This document shows, piece after piece, positions 8,020 through 16,556 of a DNA stretch of 64,000 nucleotides (within the stretch, counting starts at the first letter, position 1; each line of letters starts with the position of its first letter). This DNA comes from Methylobacterium sp. GXS13 (GTDB lineage Bacteria > Pseudomonadota > Alphaproteobacteria > Rhizobiales > Beijerinckiaceae), in contig NZ_LKKO01000001.1 in the NCBI RefSeq assembly GCF_001455965.1, positions 124,001 to 188,000 of the forward strand. The letters run 5' to 3'. Under the pieces are notes generated by a model. That model was not told where the DNA came from. It saw nothing but the letters and a program-made list of their open reading frames with translations, and searched no databases. The position numbers and the translations under genes were made by a program.

Positions 8020-8684
8020 CCCGTGCCATCCTCGCGCTGATCGCCCGCGACTTGCGCCTGGCTGGCCGGGTCGGAGGCTCAGGTGCCCTGTCGCTGGTGT
8101 TCTTCCTGATGATCGTGGCCCTGGTGCCGTTCGCGCTTGGGCCCGACCTCAACCTGCTGTCGCGGATCGGCCCGGCGATCCTGTGGCTCGCGGCGGTGCT
8201 CTCGACCCTGATCGGCCTCGACCGCCTGTTCCAAGCTGACGAGGAGGACGGCTCCCTCGAGCTGATGAGCGCCGCCCCGGTGCCCCTCGAAGGCGTGGTG
8301 CTCGCTAAGGTCACGGCGCATTGGCTGACCACGGGTCTTCCCCTGGCGCTCGCCTCGCCGCTCTTCGGTCTGCTCGTCGCCCTCGACGGCACCGCCATGG
8401 GCGCCACCGCGCTGACGCTGCTCGCCGGGACTCCGGCGCTCAGCTTCATCGGCGCGGTGGGCGCGGCGCTCACGGCCTCGATCCGCCGGGGCGGGCTGAT
8501 TCTCGCGGTTCTAGTCCTGCCGCTGATGATCCCGAGCCTGATCTTCGGCGTCTCGGCCGCCCAGGCGGCGACGGGGGGCACGGTGCCGTTCCTCGTGCCG
8601 CTCGCGGTGCTGACAGCGCTGACGCTGATCGCCGCCGTGGTCGGGAGGATCTCGGCGGCGGCGGCGTTGCGCTGGCCGGAGTGA
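8016..8684 (+). CDS. ccmB: haem exporter membrane subunit CcmB
   Basis: Inner-membrane permease subunit of the CcmABC complex. The 222-residue protein has about six hydrophobic segments and the CcmB signatures ALIARDLRLAGR at the N-terminus and FFLMIVALVPFALGPD in the first helix, with L-D-R-L-F-Q-A-D-E-E-D-G-S-L-E after the second. GTG 8016 overlaps the ccmA stop (GTGA). ccmC does not follow; the next 2.3 kb is an AT-richer insert, so the rest of the ccm set must lie elsewhere. Confidence 0.93.
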   Translation: MTRAILALIARDLRLAGRVGGSGALSLVFFLMIVALVPFALGPDLNLLSRIGPAILWLAAVLSTLIGLDRLFQADEEDGSLELMSAAPVPLEGVVLAKVTAHWLTTGLPLALASPLFGLLVALDGTAMGATALTLLAGTPALSFIGAVGAALTASIRRGGLILAVLVLPLMIPSLIFGVSAAQAATGGTVPFLVPLAVLTALTLIAAVVGRISAAAALRWPE

Positions 8685-9165
8685 TCGTTTGCTCTCAAGT
8701 GCTACGCACCGCCATTGCTCTGCGACATAGCGCTATCCTAGAGCCGAAATCTAATTCATCGGATTCGCGGCCAATATCTTCAACAGATAACCATGCCCTC
8801 CATCAATGCCTCCTGTTTCTCTGAATGTCGATGCCTCGACGTGATTGTCATCGAAGCACCCTATTTCGAGCCGCAATCTGTACAGAGTTCGCATCGACCC
8901 TGATCGTATTCGTCCGATCCCTCGCAAAACGGAATGCACTATCTGCCGCCTAAGGCTTTTAGCATGTCGAAGATTGCATGCTTTTCCATGCGCTTCTCTC
9001 CCCCGCGAGTCGATGCGGGTCCGTGGACGACACTGGAGACTTTGGCCAACTCCGGGTTGCCGCGACTATCTGGCTGCTGATCCCTCTATCGCGCTTATCT
9101 CTTTGCTGTTCGGATTGTGGCCGCTGTCGACGCTCTCGAATTGATACCTGTCCCTCAGGCGGCGA
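8685..9165. other. AT-richer gap after ccmB, no confident gene
   Basis: These 480 bases have visibly lower GC than the flanking genes and mark the left edge of the accessory insert. I see no start codon with a good ribosome-binding site and no recognisable protein. A 62-codon minus-strand frame at 8751-8939 is possible but unsupported. No direct repeats or transposase remnants were noticed. Confidence 0.5.
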
Positions 9166-9546
9166 TCATTGTTGATCCGGTCCGCCGGCGACCGTAGCGG
9201 GTGTGGCAGCTTTCTGAAATGGAAACGCTGTCGGCTGCCAGTGGCGACCGAGCTTGAACCGGTCTGCTTCGGTGCGCTCGTTCGCCCAAAGAAGCTTTAC
9301 CAAGGCCATATGATCGCCTTCTTTCAAAGCGTCCCCTACTGCGAGGCCGCTGCGAAAATAGTCTGACATCGGTTCGCCATCGATTGCTGTTTGCTTTTCA
9401 TGTTGTTCCTTGAAGCTCGGAGTGATCAACTCCCAATGCATTCTTGCACTCGCAAACTCGCCAAGAGCTGCCTGCGTGAAACACATCCAGATATGATCCT
9501 TGTGAAAACTGTAGCCTCTTGATTCTTGGGATAGGATGAAGGTCAC
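9166..9546 (-). CDS. hypothetical protein, candidate second immunity protein
   Basis: Encodes about 126 residues from a GTG start, 18 bases after the stop of the preceding gene, so it probably ends the three-gene accessory operon. The sequence is helical and soluble, with aromatic residues at the N-terminus (FHKDHIWMCFTQAALGEF), and no signal peptide or catalytic motif is evident. I do not recognise the family. The call as an immunity-type protein rests only on its position downstream of a toxin-like gene and on its size and low-GC composition. Confidence 0.5.
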   Translation of the reverse strand: MTFILSQESRGYSFHKDHIWMCFTQAALGEFASARMHWELITPSFKEQHEKQTAIDGEPMSDYFRSGLAVGDALKEGDHMALVKLLWANERTEADRFKLGRHWQPTAFPFQKAATPATVAGGPDQQ

Positions 9547-9564
9547 GATTTTCTCGATCGAGTC

Positions 9565-9942
9565 TTAGGATCTGAGAAGGGGCAGAACTTCCGTCTCAAT
9601 TTGCTCGACGAAATCGCCACGGATCATCAAGTCGTCCCAATCCCAGACTCCGTCCTGGCCGGCGGGTTTGAACCGACGGGATCGACCAATCAAGCCGATC
9701 GATCGACCATAGCCTCCGAAATCGAATTTGTCCCCCCGGATATATAACTCCGTTCGTCGCCATTCGAGCGTGAAGTATCCACGGCTTGGTCGGTTATGGA
9801 TCCGTATCTGCCTAGCGATATGACCAACACTTTGAAGGCATATAAATTTGCCGCCAGTTAGAACGACATCTTGATTTCGATCTACCAGCGGAGCTAACAA
9901 ATCTCGGATTTGCTGCGCCGGTGTAAGAATCAATGTGGCCAT
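9565..9942 (-). CDS. hypothetical protein, candidate immunity protein
   Basis: Encodes 125 residues. ATG 9942 overlaps by 13 bases, in a different frame, the end of the toxin-domain frame upstream, so translation is likely coupled. The protein has an alpha-beta look (VVLTGGKFICLQSVG, GYFTLEWRRTELYIRGDKF) with no signal peptide and no known catalytic motif. Size, overlap and position directly after a nuclease-like C-terminal domain fit a cognate immunity protein; this is inference from gene order. AT-richer than the housekeeping neighbours, which supports acquisition with the toxin gene. Confidence 0.55.
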   Translation of the reverse strand: MATLILTPAQQIRDLLAPLVDRNQDVVLTGGKFICLQSVGHIARQIRIHNRPSRGYFTLEWRRTELYIRGDKFDFGGYGRSIGLIGRSRRFKPAGQDGVWDWDDLMIRGDFVEQIETEVLPLLRS

Positions 9943-10235
9943 TTCCCTGGTCTCACCTGTATCATGATAAAATGCACGACTTCGGGAAACCTGCGTTTTG
10001 CCGCCTTGATTGTGTCGACGGCTTGTCGAGGGGTCCATCCCCTTCGGCCGGTTTTTGGATCGTAGATGCATGCAGTATCGATGCGAGCTCTTTCGAATAC
10101 ATTGGATTTCTTAATGCCAGGTAGGATAAAATTTTGATCCTTATTCCGTTCGGCTAGAATTAGTTCCGCAACATAGTTTGGGTATTTATTTTCATTGATA
10201 ATCTGCGCGATCTTGACGTGAATCTTTGTACCCAA
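9930..10235 (-). pseudogene. C-terminal nuclease-like toxin domain behind an in-frame amber codon
   Basis: This 101-codon frame is in phase with the gene upstream, from which it is separated only by the TAG at 10236-10238. The first codon after the stop is TTG with no ribosome-binding site, so independent translation looks unlikely. The frame begins GTKIHVKIAQ and later has RID (D53) and YDPKTGRRG (D59, K61), an arrangement compatible with a PD-(D/E)XK nuclease core as found in toxin C-terminal domains of rhizobial and Methylobacterium proteins. It may be a disabled toxin, an amber-read-through domain or a sequencing error. The nuclease call is inference from the motif spacing and should be tested by profile search. 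Confidence 0.55.
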
Positions 10236-11009
10236 CTACGTCGCGTTTGTGTATCCGCCTTGCGCTATCACACGCGCAGTTACCTCGTCCACGATCGCTT
10301 GCACTTCCCCATTTTTTGGACAAGCTTCGTCCATTTGAGCTTGGCTGAGCCGGCCAATCCAGATCGGCATACTCATTTGCGGATCGTCTCCGGTTTTATA
10401 TTCTTGCGCTGTAAGCCCCAGAGCGGTGCCGTACCCGTCCTCCCGGGCAGAGAGATACGTCAGGAGTTGCAACCCAAGCTCGAAGGTTGCGATGACTGGG
10501 GCGGCAATCAGAGGTAGGGCAGGGGCCAGGGCAGGTTGAGCAAACGGTTCAGCGACGAGACCTGTCGGCGCGAAGGTGGTCCGCGACAGAACTTCACCCG
10601 TATTGCCATCTCGAATCGTCTGGGTTTCGCCGGATGTCTCGAAAATCCGGCTCTCGCCATCCGGCGCCGTGACGGTGTGTCGTTCATCGAAGGATTTTCG
10701 CCCGGCATGTACGCGGATCGAGAGGATGCGCGTCCCATCCTCGAGCGTCGTGCTGTCCGTGAGCGCGGGTGGATCCTGTCGGGACGGTCCGCTGGGTCGA
10801 TCCTCTTGGAATGAGGCCCACTGAGCACCGATGGGAGCCGGCACCCACTCGCCGCCGTTCGGCTGTCCCGCTGGCGCGCGCGGCTGGGTCTCCCAATTTT
10901 TAGCCTGGAGCTGCCGCTGCAGGCGCATCAGCTTCGTCTCAAGGGTCAGGCCAGCCAGAACGTGGCGCAGTATGATTGCTTCGCTGTGCGCTTGAGATTC
11001 GTCACGCAT
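10236..11009 (-). CDS. effector-like protein, N-terminal part of an interrupted toxin gene
   Basis: Encodes 257 residues up to the TAG at 10236-10238; reading through would give a single ~359-codon gene. It has an N-terminal helix-rich start, then the motif RAPAGQPNGGEWV near residue 45, a short P-A-G-x-P-x-G-G-x-W element seen in many alphaproteobacterial effector or phage-type proteins. A middle region of short beta repeats (TVTAPDGESRIFETSGETQ, IRDGNTGEVL) and a hydrophobic stretch (PALAPALPLIAAPVIATFELGLQLL) follow. The ending GGYTNAT leads straight into the nuclease-like frame. No classical signal peptide; the secretion route is unknown. The ATG at 11009 lacks a strong ribosome-binding site. 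Confidence 0.6.
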   Translation of the reverse strand: MRDESQAHSEAIILRHVLAGLTLETKLMRLQRQLQAKNWETQPRAPAGQPNGGEWVPAPIGAQWASFQEDRPSGPSRQDPPALTDSTTLEDGTRILSIRVHAGRKSFDERHTVTAPDGESRIFETSGETQTIRDGNTGEVLSRTTFAPTGLVAEPFAQPALAPALPLIAAPVIATFELGLQLLTYLSAREDGYGTALGLTAQEYKTGDDPQMSMPIWIGRLSQAQMDEACPKNGEVQAIVDEVTARVIAQGGYTNAT

Positions 11010-11284
11010 GGTGGCCCCACCCCGCCATGCCGACCTGATGCGGCCGCAAGAACAAAGCAAGAACATAGGAAAAATGTCAGTATCAGGATGCGCGGCCCGA
11101 CCGGCTCGATCCGGGATCTTCCGCGTTGACGAGCCGCATCGCGCTAACTATAGAGGCCGCTTCGCCGAGGGGCCGCGCTTTCGCGCGCGCTGCGTCTCGG
11201 CCATCGCCTGACAACCTGATGCGACGACCGATTTCCGGCTGAGCCGGCCCGTCGGCATCGCCCGACGAAGAGAACGAGGACTCC

Positions 11285-11551
11285 ATGGCCAACACCGCTT
11301 CGGCCAAGAAAATGACCCGCAAGATCGAGAAGCGTACGGCGGTCAACCGCTCGCGCCGCTCGCGCATGCGCACCTTCGTCCGCAAGGTCGAGGAGGCGAT
11401 CGCCACCGGCAACCAGCAGGACGCCCTGGCTGCCTTGCGGGCCGCCGAGCCCGAGATGATGCGCGCTGCCCAGCACGGCATCGTTCACAAGAACAATGCC
11501 TCGCGGAAGGTCTCGCGCCTGGCTGCCCGGGTGAAGGCGCTGGCCGCCTAG
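11285..11551 (+). CDS. rpsT: 30S ribosomal protein S20
   Basis: An 88-residue basic protein that binds 16S rRNA in the small subunit. The start [27 protein letters not shown] and the ending [15 protein letters not shown] are the normal S20 signatures, and length is typical. An AGAGAACGAGGA ribosome-binding region precedes ATG 11285, and a strong intrinsic terminator follows. The gene directly upstream of dnaA is a common alphaproteobacterial arrangement. Confidence 0.97.
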   Translation: MANTASAKKMTRKIEKRTAVNRSRRSRMRTFVRKVEEAIATGNQQDALAALRAAEPEMMRAAQHGIVHKNNASRKVSRLAARVKALAA

Positions 11552-11580
11552 TCCGCCACTGCACCACTGGACGAGACAAA

Positions 11581-11605
11581 GCCCGGCCTTCGCGCCGGGC
11601 TTTTT
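11581..11605 (+). terminator. intrinsic terminator of rpsT
   Basis: Perfect 7-bp GC-rich stem GCCCGGC (11581-11587) / GCCGGGC (11594-11600) with a six-base loop, followed by five T at 11601-11605. It lies 30 bases after the rpsT stop. Confidence 0.9.
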
Positions 11606-12083
11606 CGTGTCCGCTATCCGGGTGAGCAATCAGCCATTCTGGAAACAGATCACCGCCGTTCGGGATGACGCACGAGGCCCCGGGACGGCCCGGACGTCGC
11701 GAAGCGTTAACCCTAGACCAGAATTTGGCACATTGCAGAGTCTAGGGGCCACGTGTAGCTTAACAGTAACTGACTGCGTTCAAGCAAAACCTGCCGATTT
11801 CGGGACATGAGCGAATCATCTCGATTCGCCAAGACTCTAACAAGCAGCTCCGCAGGGGCCGGCAACACTTGGGGTTGGGAATCTGAGCCGTCCCCACAAG
11901 TCCCACTGTTAAAGGAACTGTAGGTAATTGTTGATAGGCTCCTCCAATCGGCAAAAGTTCCTTGGCGGGGAGTTGACTCCATCCAAGGACTCTGTCCCGC
12001 CCGGTTATGCGGGACGCTGAGGGCGTAAATCGTGCGTACGCGCGGCCTGCGGGTTTCCGCCGGCGGCGTCGGGAGAGCCAGTG
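11606..12083. promoter_or_regulatory. dnaA upstream region
   Basis: About 480 bases between the rpsT terminator and dnaA, lower in GC than the genes. It contains two separate TTAAC elements (near 11707 and 11760) and a TTAA at 11906, which resemble CtrA half-sites, but no full TTAA-N7-TTAA pair. I found no 9-mer within one mismatch of the DnaA box TTATCCACA, so this does not look like an origin. The dnaA promoter is presumably here. Confidence 0.4.
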
Positions 12084-13580
12084 ATGCGTGTCGACGGAAC
12101 GGTGGCGAGCGACGACGAGAGTGGCCGCAGCGGCGGCAATACGGATTTCGGATCCGCCTGGGCGCGGGTGAAGCGTCGGCTGCGCGCCGAGCTGGGTGAG
12201 GACGTGTTCGCCAGCTGGTTCGCCCGTCTGGAGCTCGAAGGCGTCTCGGCCGGCACGGCGCGGCTGACGGTGCCGACGCGCTTCCTCAAGAGCTGGATCG
12301 AGTCGCACTACCTCGACCGCGTGCTCGGCACCTTCAAGGCCGAGGCCGAGGAGATCGCCCGGATCGAGGTCGGCGTGCGGGGTACCGGCGCCCCGGCCCG
12401 CGCCGCCGCGGTCGGCGTGCCGAAGGCCGGCCCGGCCAGCGGCCCGCTCGCCCGGCTCCACGCCACCAACACGCCGGCCCCAATGGCCCCAGCGGTGGCG
12501 ACCGCCTCCGAGCAGCGCAACGCCGATGCCGGGGGGGACCTCAGCGGCACGCCGCTCGATGCGCGGCTGACCTTCTCCAGCTTCGTCATCGGCCGCTCGA
12601 ACGCGCTGGCCCACGCCGCCGCCGAGCGGGTCGCCCGGCACCAGGGCGAAGGCGCACTCTACAACCCGCTCTACCTCCATGCCGGGGTCGGCCTGGGCAA
12701 GACGCACCTGCTGCACGGCATCGGCCACGCGGCCCGCGAGGCTGGGCGTCGGGTGATCTACCTGACCGCCGACCGGTTCATGTACGGCTTCGTCAACGCC
12801 CTGAAGACGCAGTCGGCGCTCGCCTACAAGGAGCGTCTGCGCGGCATCGACCTGCTGATCCTCGACGACGTCCAGTTCATCCAGGGTAAGTCGATCCAGG
12901 CCGAGTTCGGCCACACCATCAACGCGCTGATCGATGCCGGCCGTCAGGTCGTCGTCGCCTCGGACCGGCCCCCGACCGAGCTGGAGGCGCTGGACGAGCG
13001 CGTCCGCTCGCGCCTGGGCGGTGGCCTCGTGGTCGAGATCACGGCCCTGGACGAGGCGCTGCGCGTCTCGATCCTGTCGGCGCGGCTCGCCGCGGTGCGA
13101 ACTGCGCATCCGGGCTTCGACGTGTCGCCACAGGTCGCGACCTACGTGGCCCGGGCGATCACCGCCAACGGTCGGGATCTGGAGGGCGCGGTCAACCGCC
13201 TGCTGGCGCACGCCACGCTGACCGGCACCGCCGTCACGATGGAGACCGCCGAGAGCGCCATCCGCGACCTCGTGAAGAACCGCGAGCCAAAGCGCATCAA
13301 GATCGAGGACATCCAGAAGCTGGTGGCCTCACGCTACAACGTCTCGCGCTCGGACATCCTGTCGGAGCGGCGCACCGCCGCCGTCGTCAAGCCGCGCCAG
13401 ATCGCCATGTACCTGTCGAAGGTGCTGACCCTGCGCTCGCTGCCCGAGATCGGCCGCCGGTTCGGCGGGCGTGACCACACCACCGTGCTGCATGCGGTCC
13501 GCAAGATCGAGAAGCAGATCGGCGAGGATGCGGTGCTCGGCGACGAGGTCGAGCTCCTGAAGCGCATGCTGCAGGATTAG
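12084..13580 (+). CDS. dnaA: chromosomal replication initiator protein DnaA
   Basis: AAA+ ATPase that binds DnaA boxes and opens oriC. The 498-residue protein has domain I (about residues 15-90, [11 protein letters not shown]), a long Ala/Pro-rich domain II linker (95-155), an AAA+ domain with Walker [11 protein letters not shown] and Walker [11 protein letters not shown], and a C-terminal DNA-binding domain with the signature [19 protein letters not shown] 12084 follows GGGAGAG; a GTG three bases earlier is an alternative. The gene is monocistronic and followed by a strong hairpin. Confidence 0.97.
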   Translation: MRVDGTVASDDESGRSGGNTDFGSAWARVKRRLRAELGEDVFASWFARLELEGVSAGTARLTVPTRFLKSWIESHYLDRVLGTFKAEAEEIARIEVGVRGTGAPARAAAVGVPKAGPASGPLARLHATNTPAPMAPAVATASEQRNADAGGDLSGTPLDARLTFSSFVIGRSNALAHAAAERVARHQGEGALYNPLYLHAGVGLGKTHLLHGIGHAAREAGRRVIYLTADRFMYGFVNALKTQSALAYKERLRGIDLLILDDVQFIQGKSIQAEFGHTINALIDAGRQVVVASDRPPTELEALDERVRSRLGGGLVVEITALDEALRVSILSARLAAVRTAHPGFDVSPQVATYVARAITANGRDLEGAVNRLLAHATLTGTAVTMETAESAIRDLVKNREPKRIKIEDIQKLVASRYNVSRSDILSERRTAAVVKPRQIAMYLSKVLTLRSLPEIGRRFGGRDHTTVLHAVRKIEKQIGEDAVLGDEVELLKRMLQD

Positions 13581-13614
13581 GATCCCGACGGGATCCAGGC
13601 CACCTGACTTCGCG

Positions 13615-13654
13615 ACCGCGCCCGATCGAACCCCGATCGGGCGCGGTTCCGTTT
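13615..13654 (+). terminator. hairpin terminator of dnaA
   Basis: A 14-bp perfect inverted repeat (ACCGCGCCCGATCG, 13615-13628, and its complement at 13634-13647) with a 5-base loop, followed by TCCGTTT. It sits 35 bases after the dnaA stop and is strong enough to act as a terminator despite the short T-tail. Confidence 0.78.
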
Positions 13655-13790
13655 CAGGCCCCTCTCAGGCCGGCCGTTTCCCCGGGACCTGGGATGGTGC
13701 GACGCGTATGGGCCGTGGCAGACTGGCGTCCAGCGACTCGGCCCGTTATGGCCGCGTCGCCAACAGGCAAGAACATGCTGGGGAACGCCG

Positions 13791-14999
13791 ATGCCCGAAG
13801 CCTTCATCTACGATCACGTCCGCACGCCCCGCGGTCGTGGAAAGGCGGATGGCGCGCTGCATGAGGTAACGGCCCTGCGCCTGGCCGAGACGGCCCTGCG
13901 GGCGCTCAAGGACCGCGCCGGTCTCGACACGGCGCTGGTCGATGACGTCATCCTCGGCTGCGTCGACCCGGTGGGCGAGGCGGGGGGCGACATCGCCCGC
14001 GCCGCGGCCCTGGTCTCCGATTACGCCGACCATGTCCCGGGCGTGCAGATCAATCGCTTCTGCGCGTCGGGTCTTGACGCGGTGAATTTCGCCGCCGCGC
14101 AGGTGATGAGCGGCCAGCACGACATGGCGGTGGGCGGCGGCGTCGAATCGATGAGCCGCATCGGCATCGGCGCCTCGGGGGGCGCGTGGCCGGTCGATCC
14201 GGCAATCGCCATCAAGTCGTATTTCATGCCGCAGGGCGTCTCGGCCGATCTGATCGCCACCAAGTACGGCTTCTCGCGGGACGATTGCGACGCCTATGCG
14301 GTCCGCTCGCAGGCGCGCTCGGCCAAGTCCTGGGCGGACGGGCTGTTTGGCGGCTCGGTGGTGCCCGTGCGCGACGTGAACGGCATCACGTTGCTGGACC
14401 GTGACGAGCATATGCGGCCGGGCACCGACATGCAGTCGCTGGCTGCGTTGAAGGCCTCCTTCGTCCAGATGGGGCAGATGGGCGGGTTCGACGCTGTGGC
14501 GACGGATGCGCATCCGGACGTCGAGACGGTCAACCACGTCCACCATGCCGGCAACTCGTCGGGCATCGTCGACGGCGCCGCCGCCGTGCTCATCGGCTCA
14601 AAGGCGGCCGGCGATGCCGCCGGGCTGCGCCCGCGGGCGCGAATCCGGGCCTTCGCCAATATCGGTTCGGATCCGGCCCTGATGCTAACCGGTCCGGTCG
14701 ATGTCACCCGCAAGATCCTGGCTCGGTCCGGGCTGAGTCTTTCGGATATCGACTTGTTTGAGGTGAACGAGGCCTTCGCGGCCGTGGTCCTGCGCTTCTG
14801 CCAGGCCTTCGATCTTGACCCTGAGGTCGTCAACGTCACCGGCGGCGCGATCGCCCTGGGCCATCCCCTCGGTGCGACCGGCGCGATGATCCTTGGGACG
14901 GTGCTGGACGAGCTGGAGCGAACCGGCAAGGAGCGCGCACTAGTGACGCTCTGCATCGGTGCCGGCATGGGCACCGCCACGATCATCGAACGGGTCTGA
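13791..14999 (+). CDS. acetyl-CoA C-acyltransferase (thiolase)
   Basis: A 402-residue thiolase that cleaves 3-ketoacyl-CoA with CoA (degradation) or condenses acyl-CoAs. The nucleophile Cys is C91 in [12 protein letters not shown], and the C-terminal GHPLGATGA and CIGAGMGTA boxes give the catalytic His and second Cys. Length and motif wording match the FadA/FadI-like degradative branch better than PhaA. With the FadJ-type enzyme at 16557 it could complete beta-oxidation, although two unrelated genes lie between them. The start ATG is placed by the family N-terminus. Confidence 0.9.
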   Translation: MPEAFIYDHVRTPRGRGKADGALHEVTALRLAETALRALKDRAGLDTALVDDVILGCVDPVGEAGGDIARAAALVSDYADHVPGVQINRFCASGLDAVNFAAAQVMSGQHDMAVGGGVESMSRIGIGASGGAWPVDPAIAIKSYFMPQGVSADLIATKYGFSRDDCDAYAVRSQARSAKSWADGLFGGSVVPVRDVNGITLLDRDEHMRPGTDMQSLAALKASFVQMGQMGGFDAVATDAHPDVETVNHVHHAGNSSGIVDGAAAVLIGSKAAGDAAGLRPRARIRAFANIGSDPALMLTGPVDVTRKILARSGLSLSDIDLFEVNEAFAAVVLRFCQAFDLDPEVVNVTGGAIALGHPLGATGAMILGTVLDELERTGKERALVTLCIGAGMGTATIIERV

Positions 15000-15120
15000 G
15001 CGAGACTGCGGCGTGGGAGCCGACGGGGCCCGCTCCCCAAAGCCGAGGAACGCTGCTAGAGGCGCGGATGACGTACGGCACGAATCCGGGCCGAACGATA
15101 ACAAATTGGGAGTCGAGCCC

Positions 15121-15630
15121 TTGAACCGCCTGATCGCGACGCTCTGCCTGGGCGTCTCCATGAGCCTGCCGCTTGCCGCGCGCGCCGACGAAGCGTCGGA
15201 CCGCGTTGCCGAGGCGACCGCGCTCGTCAACAAGACCCTGATCAAGAACCTCCAGACCGGCTTCAACGTCGCCCTGGAAAAGACCGTGGCGCCGATGCCG
15301 GAAGCGCGCGCCGAGGCCGTGCGCAAGGAACTCACCGACGAGTTCGAGAAGCAGCGCGGCATCATGATCGAGGGCCTGTCGAAGGAATATGCCCAGAAGT
15401 TCACCCTCGCCGAGCTGAAGCATCTCGACGAGATCTACGCCGATCCGACCTACCTCAAGTTCCAGACGATGAACGCCGACCCCAACTCCGCAGTGACGGC
15501 GATCTCGCAGAACTCGGTGACCAAGCTCCTCAACATGCTGGCGGTGGCCGCCGCCGCCGACAACACGCCCAAGCCCGGCGCGCCGCCGGTCTCGCCGCCG
15601 GCGGCTCCGCCCGCTCCGGCGCCGAAGTAG
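15121..15630 (+). CDS. DUF2059 periplasmic protein
   Basis: Encodes 169 residues from a TTG start with GGGAG 8 bases upstream; an earlier in-frame start overlapping the thiolase gene would destroy the signal peptide. Residues 1-20 form a Sec signal peptide ending LPLAARA before DEAS. The mature helical region (MIEGLSKEYAQKFTLAELKHLDEIYADPTYLKFQ) is the DUF2059 signature, and the tail is Pro/Ala-rich. The family is periplasmic with unknown function. It follows the thiolase by 121 bases and may be an independent transcript. Confidence 0.8.
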   Translation: MNRLIATLCLGVSMSLPLAARADEASDRVAEATALVNKTLIKNLQTGFNVALEKTVAPMPEARAEAVRKELTDEFEKQRGIMIEGLSKEYAQKFTLAELKHLDEIYADPTYLKFQTMNADPNSAVTAISQNSVTKLLNMLAVAAAADNTPKPGAPPVSPPAAPPAPAPK

Positions 15631-15663
15631 CCCATGCCGTCCCCCGCGAGCGATCGGCTGGCC

Positions 15664-16443
15664 TCAAGCCGCGCGCGCGGCCGCTTGGGGGGCGAAGCCT
15701 TCGACCGCGGGCAGCGCCTCCAGCCTTGGTTTGGCGAAGTGATAGCCCTGCATCAGCGTGATTCCGAGGCCGCGCAGGGCGTCCCGTTCCGCTGCTGTCT
15801 CGATGCCCTCCGCCAGCACGGTGACCCCGAGGGCCCGGGCGATGGCGATGATCCCCGTTACGATCGCGTGCCGGCCGGAATCGGTGTCGATGCCGCGCAC
15901 CAGCTCCATGTCGATCTTGATGAGGTCGGGCCGGAAATTCGCCAGCAGGTTCAACCCGGCGAAGCCCGCACCGAAATCGTCGAGCGCCGTCAGGAAGCCC
16001 TGCCGGCGATAGGCGGCGACGATGCGCTTCACGTGCTCGATGTCTTGGAATCGCTCCTGCTCGGTGAATTCGAACATGATGCGCCGGTGCGAGAACTCAA
16101 CCCGCCGGGCCGCCTCCAGCGAGGCGCGAATGCAGGCATTCGGCTCGTAGACCGCGTTCGGCATGAAGTTGATCGAGAGCCGCGTGTCGCTGTCCCGGGG
16201 GAACAGGCGTCCCGCCAGCTCGATCGCCTTCACGCGCGCAGCCTGATCGAACTGGTAGCGCGTCGCGTCGGTCACCCGTTCAATGATCGTGCCCGCCGGC
16301 TCGCCGTTGGGCCCGCGCACCAGAGCCTCGTAGGCCCAGACGTGTCCGGATCCGACATCGAGGATCGGCTGGAACGCCATCGTGAAGTCGAAATCGAGGG
16401 CGGCTCCGTCGCGGCATGCGCGGCAGCCAATATCCTTCGTCAT
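15664..16443 (-). CDS. EAL-domain cyclic-di-GMP phosphodiesterase
   Basis: A stand-alone 259-residue EAL domain expected to hydrolyse c-di-GMP to pGpG. All catalytic elements are visible: EAL at 39-41 (YEALVRG), the metal-binding N in SINFMPNAV, E in MFEFTEQE, LDDFGAGF, IKID, AEGIE and QGYHFAKP. It should therefore be active. Only about 20 residues precede the domain, with a C-x-x-C pair (Cys7, Cys10) that could respond to redox or bind metal. ATG 16443 is chosen because the upstream extension has no family resemblance. It is convergent with the DUF2059 gene and divergent from the FadJ-type gene. Confidence 0.9.
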   Translation of the reverse strand: MTKDIGCRACRDGAALDFDFTMAFQPILDVGSGHVWAYEALVRGPNGEPAGTIIERVTDATRYQFDQAARVKAIELAGRLFPRDSDTRLSINFMPNAVYEPNACIRASLEAARRVEFSHRRIMFEFTEQERFQDIEHVKRIVAAYRRQGFLTALDDFGAGFAGLNLLANFRPDLIKIDMELVRGIDTDSGRHAIVTGIIAIARALGVTVLAEGIETAAERDALRGLGITLMQGYHFAKPRLEALPAVEGFAPQAAARAA

Positions 16444-16556
16444 GTGCCGAATCCGTCGGTACCCCCCGACCGGCGGATCATGCGCTCCAGCACTCAATGC
16501 AACCTTAACGTACAACCACCGGCTTTTAGACGGCGTGACTTTGGGAGGACGGCACC

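Noticed and set aside
8751..8939. A 62-codon minus-strand frame in the accessory insert
   Set aside because: No ribosome-binding site, no recognisable protein, and it lies in a gene-free AT-richer gap where such frames arise by chance.
11700..11760. A -24/-12 (sigma-54) promoter upstream of dnaA (TTGGCACATTGCAG)
   Set aside because: The GG and GC are only eight bases apart rather than ten, so the spacing does not fit.
11606..12083. A replication origin upstream of dnaA
   Set aside because: No DnaA boxes within one mismatch and no AT-rich repeat array were found; in related genomes the origin often lies elsewhere.
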